Assembly: GCF_001613425.1 (NCBI RefSeq) | Contig: NZ_BDCI01000036.1 | Location: forward strand, 246,853-310,852 | DNA: 64,000 nucleotides | Direction of reading: 5' to 3' | Source of the DNA: Nocardia vulneris | Lineage (GTDB): Bacteria > Actinomycetota > Actinomycetes > Mycobacteriales > Mycobacteriaceae | The notes under the pieces: generated by a model | Database searches by the model: none | What the model was told of the DNA's origin: nothing | Seen by the model: the letters and a program-made list of their open reading frames with translations, nothing else | Position numbers and translations under genes: made by a program | In this document: piece by piece, positions 17,575 to 32,390 of the stretch | How positions within the stretch are numbered: position 1 is the first letter of the stretch | How the letters are laid out: each line of letters begins with the position of its first letter

Positions 17575-17636
17575 CCGGACCGACGACGTTAGGTGAATAC
17601 GCGTGAGCGAAGCGAAGGAATTTTCGAGGCGTAGCA

Positions 17637-18347
17637 GTGAGTGATGTGGACACGGCGGACGCGGCGCAGGCCGAGGGGGCTGCTGCCGTGGACATGAAAA
17701 AGGACAAGAAGGACACAGCTCCGGATTCGGGTGCGCGGGCCGGGTCCGGGATCTGGCGCACTCTCGTGCTGGCCGGCTCCGCCGTGCTGCTGGTCGTCGC
17801 CCTGGTCGCCGCCGTCTGGTTCGGCGCGGGCTGGATCCGTGCCGCGGTCAGCGACGCCCCGCGCGCGGACGCCCGCGACAACGCCCTCGACGCCGCCCGC
17901 CAGGCCGCGCTCAACATGACCTCGATGAACCTCGACGACGTGCCGGGCTCGCTCGCACTGGCCCGCTCCTCGATGACCGGCGCGCTGCTCGAGTCGGCGG
18001 AGAAGAACAAGGATCAGGCCGAGCAGCTCGCGAAGCAGACGAACGTCGGCATGACCGCCAAGGTGCTCGGCGCCGCCGTGACCACGCTGAACAGCGAAAA
18101 GGACAAGGCTTCGGCGCTGGTGGTGCTGCAGGTGACCGAGCTCGGCAAGGACAAGCCGCCGGCCGAATACCGCTACACCTGGAACGTCGACGTCGCCAAG
18201 ACGGGCGAGGTGTGGAAGGCCGAGCAGATCTCCTCGCTGAGCCAGCCGGTGCTGCTCAGCGGTGGACAGGGCCAGTCGCCGCAGCCGCCCGCCGGTGCTG
18301 CACCGCCGGCCGAGCAGCCGCCCGCCGCGCCGAAACCGGGATCGTAG
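17637..18347 (+). CDS. Mce-associated membrane protein
   Basis: Bitopic membrane protein with a cytoplasmic Lys/Asp-rich N-terminus (about 35 residues), one TM helix (TLVLAGSAVLLVVALVAAVWFGA, about residues 41-63) and a periplasmic NTF2-like domain of about 150 residues, ending in a Pro/Ala tail. This is the usual architecture of proteins (Mam) coded downstream of mceF, which in mycobacteria stabilise the Mce complex. 236 residues. GTG 17637 was chosen; 62 bases separate it from mceF and no strong ribosome-binding site is visible. Confidence 0.82.
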   Translation: MSDVDTADAAQAEGAAAVDMKKDKKDTAPDSGARAGSGIWRTLVLAGSAVLLVVALVAAVWFGAGWIRAAVSDAPRADARDNALDAARQAALNMTSMNLDDVPGSLALARSSMTGALLESAEKNKDQAEQLAKQTNVGMTAKVLGAAVTTLNSEKDKASALVVLQVTELGKDKPPAEYRYTWNVDVAKTGEVWKAEQISSLSQPVLLSGGQGQSPQPPAGAAPPAEQPPAAPKPGS

Positions 18348-18357
18348 GAGCGACATC

Positions 18358-19083
18358 ATGACTTCTCGTAAACCGGTCAACCGGCTCACGCCCAAGCGGC
18401 AACCCGGCGCGGAACAGCAGTCGCGAACCAGTGCGTCGCGCACCGGCACGCCGCGCAACACGCCGGTCCGCAAGCCGCGCGTGACGGGTACCGCCCGTCC
18501 GGTCGGCAAGCGGCAGGCGCGTGCGGAACAACGCCCCGAGCCCGCCCGTGCTCGCACGGCACGGGTCCGCCCGCCGCGTACGCCGCGAGCAGGCCGTTCG
18601 TTCTGGACCCTGGTCGCGGGCTGCCTGATCGCCGCGGTGTTGCTCGGCGGATTCGCGGTGGTTGCCGCGCTGCGCCCGGGTGTGGACGACTCGAACCGGG
18701 CCTTCGTCGACAACAAGACCACCGAAGAGGTGCGGGCGGCCGCCGACCACGCGTTGCAGACCGTCTACGCCTACGACGTGAAGAACATCGACGGGTACCG
18801 GGACGCGGCCCGGCAGGTGCTCACCGGCAAGATGCTCGCCGATCTCGACAAGTACGCCGACACCACCATCTCGGCGGTGAAGCAGGCGCAGACGAGCGCG
18901 GATGCCAAGGCCGATCCGATCGGCGTGACCTTGCTCGCCGACGATCGGGCCGAACTGCTGGTCAACCTGGTGGTCAGCGCGACCAAGAACGGCGTGGCGC
19001 AGCAGAGTGTCGCAGGTCCGATCGTGCTGCACATGCAGAAGGTGGGCGATCGCTGGCTGGCCAGCGACATCGTCGACCAGTGA
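18358..19083 (+). CDS. Mce-associated membrane protein
   Basis: Second bitopic protein with a very basic, Arg/Thr/Pro-rich cytoplasmic N-terminus (about 78 residues), one TM helix (FWTLVAGCLIAAVLLGGFAVVAAL, about residues 81-104) and a C-terminal periplasmic domain similar in pattern to its neighbour (VRAAADHALQTVYAYDVKNIDGY). 241 residues. ATG 18358 has GGAG nine bases upstream; it lies ten bases after the previous stop. Last gene of the mce operon. Confidence 0.82.
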   Translation: MTSRKPVNRLTPKRQPGAEQQSRTSASRTGTPRNTPVRKPRVTGTARPVGKRQARAEQRPEPARARTARVRPPRTPRAGRSFWTLVAGCLIAAVLLGGFAVVAALRPGVDDSNRAFVDNKTTEEVRAAADHALQTVYAYDVKNIDGYRDAARQVLTGKMLADLDKYADTTISAVKQAQTSADAKADPIGVTLLADDRAELLVNLVVSATKNGVAQQSVAGPIVLHMQKVGDRWLASDIVDQ

Positions 19084-19459
19084 TCGGTCCCTCTCGCGCC
19101 TACTTGACGAGTTTCGCCCGACCAGTCACGCTATTCACAACAGCGGCAGCTGTCACAGTGGGTTCCTAGCGCCCCGTCGTCCTCGACGCAGCCAGCGATT
19201 CGGACACGGCGCGCCAGCCACGTGAATGTGCGCACGGGTGGTAGGTTGACACCCCCGTGACGATTGGTGTACGGTTGGACGTTGCGCTGGCTGCCTCCTG
19301 TCCATACCTCGATTTGCACACGTAAGTTCCACCTTCCGGTGTTACTTCCGTTGTTGCCTGTTCGGGTTTTGTTTGGGTCGTAACCAGCGGAATTCGTAGC
19401 AGACAAGCGACGGTCGCGGACCACCACGCGACGCGCGTGAGGTGCTGGAAGGACGCATC
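19084..19459 (+). other. rpoB upstream region and 5' leader
   Basis: No gene in these 376 bases. They hold the rpoB promoter (19246-19275) and an untranslated leader of roughly 180 bases. I see no terminator for the preceding mce operon, so some read-through into rpoB is possible. Confidence 0.6.
19246..19275 (+). promoter_or_regulatory. rpoB promoter, SigA type
   Basis: TTGACA (19246-19251), an 18-bp spacer, then TACGGT (19270-19275). Transcription should start near 19282. Confidence 0.8.
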
Positions 19460-22948
<3,489 letters not shown>

Positions 22949-22955
22949 GCGGTAA

Positions 22956-22990
22956 GTGCGAATGTCGTTTGTTTCTAACGACATTCGCAC
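22956..22990 (+). other. perfect 14-bp hairpin in rpoB-rpoC spacer
   Basis: GTGCGAATGTCGTT (22956-22969) pairs perfectly with AACGACATTCGCAC (22977-22990) around TGTTTCT. It begins eight bases after the rpoB stop. No T-run follows, so it should not end transcription efficiently; it may be a processing site or an mRNA stabiliser. Confidence 0.7.
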
Positions 22991-23055
22991 CCCGCGTTCC
23001 ACCAACTAGTGAACTTTTTGCTCGAATTCGACCCTTACAGGGGAAAGGAAGTTAC

Positions 23056-27009
<3,954 letters not shown>

Positions 27010-27022
27010 TCCGGTACATACG

Positions 27023-27053
27023 ACCGGCCCGCTCCAGTCTGGAGCGGGCCGGT
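27023..27053 (+). terminator. intrinsic terminator after rpoC
   Basis: ACCGGCCCGCTCC (27023-27035) pairs with GGAGCGGGCCGGT (27041-27053) around AGTCT. It lies 13 bases after the rpoC stop. Confidence 0.88.
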
Positions 27054-27078
27054 TCGCGTTCCACGGTATTCTTGCGGT

Positions 27079-27279
27079 ATGAGCGTGGCCTACGATCATT
27101 ACCCTGAGCTGCATCGACTGGTCGAACAATTACGGCCCGATGCTGCACCAGCGGCGCGCGAGGCACTGCTACGGCTGGTCAGCGGCGGGGCGAGCGATCG
27201 TCTCGCGGCCCTGCCGTCGTTCGACGGCCCGGAAGACCTCAGCGACAGGATGGACGACGAACTCTACGAGGCGCAGTGA
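27079..27279 (+). CDS. putative antitoxin (VapB-like) of a broken PIN module
   Basis: Small acidic protein of 66 residues with no membrane segment. I do not recognise a named DNA-binding fold from sequence alone. The antitoxin call rests on context: its stop overlaps, as GTGA, the start of a short frame whose two halves match the two ends of a PIN-domain ribonuclease. TATTCT (27067-27072) ends six bases before the ATG and there is no Shine-Dalgarno, so the mRNA is probably leaderless. The frame is intact. Confidence 0.6.
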   Translation: MSVAYDHYPELHRLVEQLRPDAAPAAREALLRLVSGGASDRLAALPSFDGPEDLSDRMDDELYEAQ

Positions 27280-27404
27280 CGCTGATCGTCGATGCCAACG
27301 TTCTCGTCGCAGAACGACTCGGCGTCCAGGACATAGCCACCGCCGATAACCACTTTCGCGCAGTACACACAGCAGGGCTCGACTTCATCAATGTTTTGCC
27401 ATAA
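27276..27404 (+). pseudogene. internally deleted VapC-type PIN toxin (42-residue remnant)
   Basis: GTG 27276 overlaps the antitoxin stop. The frame starts TLIVDANVLVAE, which is the first strand of a PIN domain with its first metal-binding Asp, then jumps straight to RLGVQDIATADNHFRAVHTA and GLDFINVLP, which match the last active-site Asp region and C-terminal strand of PIN domains. About 80-90 central residues of the usual ~130 are missing, without a frameshift. The catalytic set is incomplete, so RNase activity is very unlikely. I infer a clean in-frame deletion that disarmed the toxin. Confidence 0.72.
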
Positions 27405-27487
27405 GGCACCCTGACCTTTTCGCCGTAATCCAGGTGGTCGGCGAGATCGGGTACTTCGGCACCTGATCTGGTGGCATGATCTGCGGG

Positions 27488-28012
27488 ATGACGGCTCCGG
27501 TGGCCGACGATGTCGTTCGCGAGGTCGTGCGGGACGCGATTCGGTCGGTGTGGAAGAACTGTCCTGATCTGATCGAGAACGGGGCGCACGCGCGAACGGT
27601 GGTGGCGCACATCGCCACAGCGCTCAACCTACGGCTGGAGACGTGGCCCGGGTTGTGGCGGGCCGACGTCGACTACAACCTCTTCCACGAGCGCGGGTTG
27701 CAGGTCATCCGGGAGCGCTACCTGCGCGTGCCGGATGCCCGCGCCGAACACGTCTACCCGAACCTGATCGTGCACGACCCGCGCGGCGGCGGCCCCGACC
27801 ACCGCCTGCTCGTCCTGGAAGCCGAAAAGAGCGGCGGCACAACGCCGCACCGTGCATCCGCCTACCGCAAACTCCAGGGCTTCCTCGAACAATTCGACTA
27901 CCACCAGGCCGTCTACCTCGAATACGACGCCTCCACCCGCCCCCGCCTCGAATGGCTCGTCCCCTTCATCTCCCACCCCGACCCCACCCTCCCGCCCGGC
28001 GAAGAGCTCTGA
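27488..28012 (+). CDS. hypothetical protein, possibly a degenerate PD-(D/E)XK nuclease-fold protein
   Basis: Soluble protein of 174 residues. The segment VYPNLIVHDPRGGG...HRLLVLEAEKSG resembles the PD...ExK core of a group of bacterial restriction-like nuclease-fold proteins in which PDIIVH and LLVIEIKKS-like strings are typical. Here the Asp of the first motif is Asn and the Lys of E-x-K is replaced by Glu (EAE), so the usual metal site looks damaged. The start ATG 27488 is preferred: CATGAT (27475-27480) stands seven bases before it as a possible leaderless -10. ATG 27476 in the same frame is an alternative. Function unknown. Confidence 0.6.
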   Translation: MTAPVADDVVREVVRDAIRSVWKNCPDLIENGAHARTVVAHIATALNLRLETWPGLWRADVDYNLFHERGLQVIRERYLRVPDARAEHVYPNLIVHDPRGGGPDHRLLVLEAEKSGGTTPHRASAYRKLQGFLEQFDYHQAVYLEYDASTRPRLEWLVPFISHPDPTLPPGEEL

Positions 28013-28383
28013 ATCAGTCCCACCAGGACGTCGGGCATGGGGAGATGAAGGGATTGCGCAGCCCGTCCGGCGGGACTCGGTAGTGGCTGAAGCGTGACCA
28101 GAAGTTTACTTCGGGGGGAATAGTTTCTGTGAGAATATTTTCAGCTGATGGGGTTTGGCTGTGGGTGGGCGGGTACTGCGGCTGGTGTCCTCAGCCGAAA
28201 TGTGTTCCCTCCGTTGCTGAAAGCGAGCCGCTTCATGACCGACCACCAGATCTTCGATCTCGGTGACCTCACCACGCAGCACCTCGCGATCGCGCGGGGT
28301 TACGGTCGGAAGGGGGCGAGCTCTGCTGCCGCCCTACCGGAGCTATCGAGAAGGCCTGGCGGACCGTCCTGAGCGGGCGGGTC

Positions 28384-28515
28384 ATGGAATGCATTGTCGC
28401 GGCGGTGCTCGGCCCGCTGCTGTTGGCGGGCATCGTGGTGCTCGCGGTCTGGGACGACGTGCGCGACCGGGGCGACGACTATCCGGAGCGCGCGGCGGAT
28501 CGGGATCGGGACTGA
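28384..28515 (+). CDS. possible small single-TM protein
   Basis: 43 residues: a hydrophobic segment CIVAAVLGPLLLAGIVVLAV is followed by a highly charged tail rich in Asp and Arg. The pattern is that of a small membrane peptide, but the ribosome-binding site is weak (GGGCGGG) and the region looks decayed, so it may be chance. Confidence 0.3.
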   Translation: MECIVAAVLGPLLLAGIVVLAVWDDVRDRGDDYPERAADRDRD

Positions 28516-28525
28516 TCCCGCGTCA

Positions 28526-28545
28526 TTGACATTAACTAATGTTCA
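28526..28545 (+). promoter_or_regulatory. putative operator overlapping TTGACA
   Basis: TTGACA (28526-28531) overlaps the inverted repeat ACATTA-AC-TAATGT (28529-28542). The geometry suits a TetR-like repressor site over a -35 box for the quinone reductase gene at 28593, though no good -10 box is visible. Confidence 0.45.
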
Positions 28546-28592
28546 GGTTGCACGCTGTCCTCGGAGAATAGTCGAACTGCCGAGGAGGCATC

Positions 28593-29558
28593 GTGCACGC
28601 CGTAGTCCTACACGCTTTCGGTCCCGCGGAGAATCTGCGCTATGAGACGGTCCCGGACCCGATTCCCGGCCCGGGACAGGTGCGTATCGAGGTGCGCGCG
28701 GCCGGCGTGCATCTGATCGAAACGGTGATGCGCGAGGGTCTTCCGATCGGCCCGCCGCTGCCGCAATTGCCCGCAGTCTTCGGTGGCGAGGTGGCCGGGG
28801 TCGTCGAATCCGTCGGCCCGGGCGTCGCCGCCGACTGGGTCGGCGTCGCGGTGGTGACGTCGCGGAGCGCGTCGGGCGGGTACGCCGAGCTGACAGTCGC
28901 GGAAGTGGCGATGCTGCACCGGATTCCGGCCGCGCTCGATTTCGCGGCGGCGGTCGCCATGATCGTCACCGGTACCACCACGGTCGAAGTGCTCGATATC
29001 GCCGAACTCACCGCTGATGATGTGGTGCTGGTGCATTCGGCGGCGGGCGGGATCGGCAGGCTGCTCGTGCAGCATGCGCGCACTGTCGGCGCCCGAGTCG
29101 TCGGCGCGGCGGGCGGTGCGGCGAAGGTCGCCGCGGTAGCCGCACTCGGCGCCGATCTGGCGGTGGACTACAACGAGCCGGGCTGGCTCGACGAAGTCCG
29201 GCGGGTGGTCGGCGGCGTGACGGTCGTCCTCGACGGCGTGCAAGGTGAAAAAGGCCGGGCGGCAATAGATCTGCTCAGTACCGGCGGTCGCTACCTGACC
29301 TACGGCAATGCGTCCCGCGGGGACTTCGCGCCCGACGTGGAAAAGCTTCGGGAACAGGGCATTTCCTACATCGATGCGTTGGCGTCGATGCTGGCCGAGC
29401 CTCGGCCGGTCCGCGCCGAGGAGGAACGCGCCCTGGCCGCCGCGGTGCAAGGACGCATGGTGCCTGCGGTGCAAGCCTTCCCGCTGGCCCGAGCCGCCGC
29501 CGCGCATGCCGCGCTCGAGCAGCGGGCGACGACCGGCAAGGTGGTACTCGAGCCCTGA
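28593..29558 (+). CDS. zinc-independent MDR family NADPH:quinone oxidoreductase
   Basis: Medium-chain dehydrogenase/reductase of the quinone-oxidoreductase (QOR) type, cytosolic, expected to reduce quinones or activated alkenes with NADPH. An N-terminal GroES-like domain (RYETVPDPIPGPGQVRIEV) is followed by a Rossmann domain with the nucleotide loop VHSAAGGIGRLLVQHARTVGA (about residues 147-167). No zinc-binding Cys/His set is present. 321 residues, normal. GTG 28593 has GAGGAGG upstream. Transcribed alone behind a palindromic operator. Confidence 0.88.
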   Translation: MHAVVLHAFGPAENLRYETVPDPIPGPGQVRIEVRAAGVHLIETVMREGLPIGPPLPQLPAVFGGEVAGVVESVGPGVAADWVGVAVVTSRSASGGYAELTVAEVAMLHRIPAALDFAAAVAMIVTGTTTVEVLDIAELTADDVVLVHSAAGGIGRLLVQHARTVGARVVGAAGGAAKVAAVAALGADLAVDYNEPGWLDEVRRVVGGVTVVLDGVQGEKGRAAIDLLSTGGRYLTYGNASRGDFAPDVEKLREQGISYIDALASMLAEPRPVRAEEERALAAAVQGRMVPAVQAFPLARAAAAHAALEQRATTGKVVLEP

Positions 29559-29618
29559 CCGGCCAGAGATTCATCCCGTTGTCACCGCGGTGTGGCCGGC
29601 GACGGCCATGATGGACGG

Positions 29619-30680
29619 ATGCGGCATGTGTGTGCGGTATCGGTGGTGCTGGCCCTGTGCACCGGCGTGTCGGCGGCAGGCCCGGCCGCCGCCGACGGCC
29701 CCGGTCGCCAGTTCGACCTGCAGGCGCACCGGGGTGGTGCGGCCCTGGTCGTGGAGAACACCCTGCCCGCTTTCGCGAACGCGCTGGAACTCGGCGTCAG
29801 CACCCTGGAACTGGATGTGCAGATCACCGCGGACGGTTACCCGGTGGTGACCCACGATCGAGATCCCAACCCGGACAAATGCATCGACACTTTCCCCGCC
29901 TTTCTCGGTGACCCGAAGTTCCCGTATGTGCCCGGCACCAGATACATCCGTGACCTGACCTTGGCGCAGGTACGGACGATCGACTGCGGCACACAGCGTT
30001 CGGCCGCTTTCCCGGAGCAGCGCACCGCGCCGGGCGCGCGCATGCCTTTGCTTTCCGAGGTTTTCGACCTGGTGCGCAGCTATCACGCCGACGATGTGCG
30101 GTTGAACATCGAGACGAAGGTGGAGGCGGGCGCGCCGGAGCAGACCGCTCCGCGTGAGCAGTTCGTTCAGGTCGTCGCGGCGGAGGTGCACCGCGCGCAC
30201 ATCGAAAGCCAGGTCACCATCCAGAGTTTCGACTGGGGCGCGCTGATGCGCATGCGCGAGGTGGCCCCCGAGCTGCCGCTCGTCGCCCTGACGAACGGTC
30301 AGCAGTTCCTGCAGGCGGGGCAGCCGGGCGCCTCGCCGTGGTTGGGCGGCCTGGATATCGACGACTTCCCGGGCTCGCTGCAGCAGCAGTATGTCGCCGC
30401 CGCAGCATCTTTCGGCGCCGATGCGGTGTCACCGGTGCACGGCGACCCGCAGAACGGCAGTATCGATGATCCGGCCTACCGGCCGTTCACCACCGCCGAC
30501 CTGGTCGACGCCGCACACCGGCACGGCATGCGTGTCATTCCGTGGACGGTGGACGACCGGCCGACCATGACGGCCCTGCTGGACCTCGGCACAGACGGCC
30601 TGATCACCAACCGCCCGGACCTGTTGCGCACCATCCTCGCCGAACGCGGTTGCGAACTGCCGACGCCGCGGCACCGGTAA
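29619..30680 (+). CDS. secreted glycerophosphodiester phosphodiesterase
   Basis: Hydrolyses glycerophosphodiesters to glycerol-3-phosphate and an alcohol; a TIM-barrel GDPD domain enzyme. Signatures are LQAHRGGAALVVENTLPAF with the catalytic His, then LELDVQITADGYPVVTHD with the metal-binding Glu/Asp and second His. A signal peptide precedes it (HVCAVSVVLALCTGVSAAGPAAA), so it acts outside the membrane. I start at ATG 29619, which places a short basic start before the signal peptide; GTG 29592 in the same frame is possible. 353 residues. Transcribed alone. Confidence 0.9.
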   Translation: MRHVCAVSVVLALCTGVSAAGPAAADGPGRQFDLQAHRGGAALVVENTLPAFANALELGVSTLELDVQITADGYPVVTHDRDPNPDKCIDTFPAFLGDPKFPYVPGTRYIRDLTLAQVRTIDCGTQRSAAFPEQRTAPGARMPLLSEVFDLVRSYHADDVRLNIETKVEAGAPEQTAPREQFVQVVAAEVHRAHIESQVTIQSFDWGALMRMREVAPELPLVALTNGQQFLQAGQPGASPWLGGLDIDDFPGSLQQQYVAAAASFGADAVSPVHGDPQNGSIDDPAYRPFTTADLVDAAHRHGMRVIPWTVDDRPTMTALLDLGTDGLITNRPDLLRTILAERGCELPTPRHR

Positions 30681-30696
30681 CCGGTACGCGGCGAAA

Positions 30697-30754
30697 CTAC
30701 GTCGTAGACAATCCCGCTACACCGTAGACAACGCCCACCCCGCCGGAGTATGTA
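30697..30754 (+). promoter_or_regulatory. promoter with two tandem 15-bp repressor boxes
   Basis: CTACGTCGTAGACAA (30697-30711) and CTACACCGTAGACAA (30717-30731) are two boxes, each a CTAC-NNC-GTAG dyad, 20 bp apart (two helical turns). The second overlaps TAGACA (30725-30730), which is 18 bp from TATGTA (30749-30754). The boxes resemble BlaI/MecI-family operators. The target is the thioesterase gene at 30796. Confidence 0.55.
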
Positions 30755-30795
30755 AATAGAACACGTTTCAGTTCTGGAGTTCGGCGGGAGATGCG

Positions 30796-31266
30796 ATGGA
30801 CAGCGCGGCCATGGGGGAGTTGGTGATGGCGGGATTCCAGAAGCTGGGGTTCATCCAGTTCACGGGGATCGAAGGCGTCGAGTTCGATGCCGGTCGCAAC
30901 GTGGTGCGGATGGTGCCGCGGGCGGAGCATCTGAACCACAACGGGGACTTGCATGCCGCGGTGCTGTTCGGGCTGGCCGAGACCGCGGCGATGGGCGCGT
31001 CGGTGTCCGGGATCGTCGACCTGATGGGCGAGACCTTCATCGTGGCCAGGGATGGGCGGATCGAATACCGGGCCCGCGCCAAAGGCGATGCGGGACCGTT
31101 TCTCGCCACCTCCGAAGTCTCCGGCGATACCTTGCAGCGGGTGCGCGCGGAGATCGCCGCCAAGGTGGCGATCGAGCTGGAGGTGCCGGTGAACATCACC
31201 GACACCTCCGGAAAGTCCGTCGCCACAGCGGCATTCACCGCGGTGATCCGGCCGCGCCGCCAGTAG
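30796..31266 (+). CDS. hot-dog fold thioesterase-like protein (DUF4442/PaaI-like)
   Basis: A hot-dog domain protein of 156 residues. The segment EHLNHNGDLHAAVLFGLAETAAMG (about residues 42-65) is the typical central helix and loop of PaaI/DUF4442 thioesterase-like proteins, where the Asn/Asp and the later Glu sit at the acyl-CoA site. C-terminal strands GKSVATAAFTAVIRPRR match. It probably hydrolyses an acyl-CoA, but the substrate is unknown. GGGAGA precedes ATG 30796. Expression is probably controlled by the twin boxes upstream. Confidence 0.75.
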   Translation: MDSAAMGELVMAGFQKLGFIQFTGIEGVEFDAGRNVVRMVPRAEHLNHNGDLHAAVLFGLAETAAMGASVSGIVDLMGETFIVARDGRIEYRARAKGDAGPFLATSEVSGDTLQRVRAEIAAKVAIELEVPVNITDTSGKSVATAAFTAVIRPRRQ

Positions 31267-31279
31267 TCGGCGGGCGCAC

Positions 31280-32290
31280 TCACCGCTCGCTGTCCAGCAT
31301 GGCCATCTGTTCCGGCGCATAACGGGTACCCGCGATCCGATCGCCGGGCACGGCGGCCTCGATGGTGGCCAGCTCGTCCGCCGTGAGCGAGATCTCGAGT
31401 GCGCCGACGGCCTCGGTCCAGCGTTCACGACGCCGCGCGCCGATGATCGGCACGATGTCCGCGCCGCGGGTCAGCACCCAGGCGATGGCCAGCTGAGCCA
31501 CCGAAACCTTTTTGGCTGTGGCGATCTCGGCGAGCGCGGCCACCAGTTCCAGGTTCCGGTCGAGGTTTTCGCCCTGGAACCGCGGGCTGTGCGCTCGGAA
31601 ATCGTTGGCCGCGAAGGTGGTTCCGGCCTGTACCGAGTTGCTCAGCAGCCCGCGCGACAGCACACCGTAGGCGGTGACGCCGATGCCCAATTCCCGGCAG
31701 ACCGGCAGGATCTCCGCTTCGATGCCCCGCGAGATCAGCGAGTACTCGATTTGCAGGTCGGCGATCGGGTGTACGGCGGCGGCCCGGCGGATGGTGTCCG
31801 CGCCGACCTCGGACAGTCCCACCTGCCGGACATAGCCGGCCTCGATGAGTTCGCCGATCGCACCGACCGTGTCCTCGATCGGTACGTTCGGGTCCAGGCG
31901 AGCGGGACGATAGATGTCGACGTAGTCGACGCCGAGTCGCTGCAGACTGTAGGTCAGGAAGTTGCGCAGGGCCGCGGGCCGGGTGTCCACCCCGCCCCAG
32001 GTGCCGCCCGGTCCGCGCAGCCCGCCGAACTTCACGCTGAGCACGATGTCCTCGCGCGGCCGCGCCGCGATAGCCTTGCCGATCAGTAGCTCGTTGTGGC
32101 CCGCGCCGTAGAAGTCGCCGGTGTCGATCAGGTTCGCGCCCGCATCGAGCGCGGCGTGGATGGTGGCGGTGGACTCGGCGTCGTCGGTGGCGCCGTACAT
32201 ACCGGACATGCCCATCGCGCCGAGCCCGATCCGGCTCACGGTGGGGCCGGTCGCACCGAGCTGAACTGTGGGAATCTTCGTTGCCGTCAT
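31280..32290 (-). CDS. aldo/keto reductase lacking the tetrad His
   Basis: TIM-barrel NADPH-dependent oxidoreductase. The Asp and Tyr of the catalytic tetrad are in NLIDTGDFYGAGHNE and the Lys in VLSVKFG. The fourth residue, normally His in a YYxHR string, is replaced: the segment reads DIYRPARLDP. The NADP-binding end (VPIIGARRRERWTEAV) is normal. 336 residues. Compare the second aldo/keto reductase at 37541, which has the usual YYMHR. The gene is divergent from an XRE regulator with 100 bases between starts. Confidence 0.88.
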   Translation of the reverse strand: MTATKIPTVQLGATGPTVSRIGLGAMGMSGMYGATDDAESTATIHAALDAGANLIDTGDFYGAGHNELLIGKAIAARPREDIVLSVKFGGLRGPGGTWGGVDTRPAALRNFLTYSLQRLGVDYVDIYRPARLDPNVPIEDTVGAIGELIEAGYVRQVGLSEVGADTIRRAAAVHPIADLQIEYSLISRGIEAEILPVCRELGIGVTAYGVLSRGLLSNSVQAGTTFAANDFRAHSPRFQGENLDRNLELVAALAEIATAKKVSVAQLAIAWVLTRGADIVPIIGARRRERWTEAVGALEISLTADELATIEAAVPGDRIAGTRYAPEQMAMLDSER

Positions 32291-32390
32291 GGCACCAGCC
32301 TGAACCTACCGCCCGATGCGCACCAGAGACGGGCGATCGGGGGATCGCCGATCCCTGGCTGCGCCCGCCGTTTCGGGGGACAGTGGTGGC

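Larger units (their letters stand above)
28013..28592. other. 580-base stretch without a convincing gene; possible decay remnant
   Basis: Frames are short and shift. From 28235 a frame reads MTDHQIFDLGDLTT and stops at 28372 after losing any protein-like pattern; it may be the remnant of an enzyme N-terminus, but I cannot assign it. The stretch 28095-28160 is less GC-rich than its surroundings. It also contains a possible 43-residue membrane peptide (28384-28515) and an operator (28526-28545). Confidence 0.4.
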
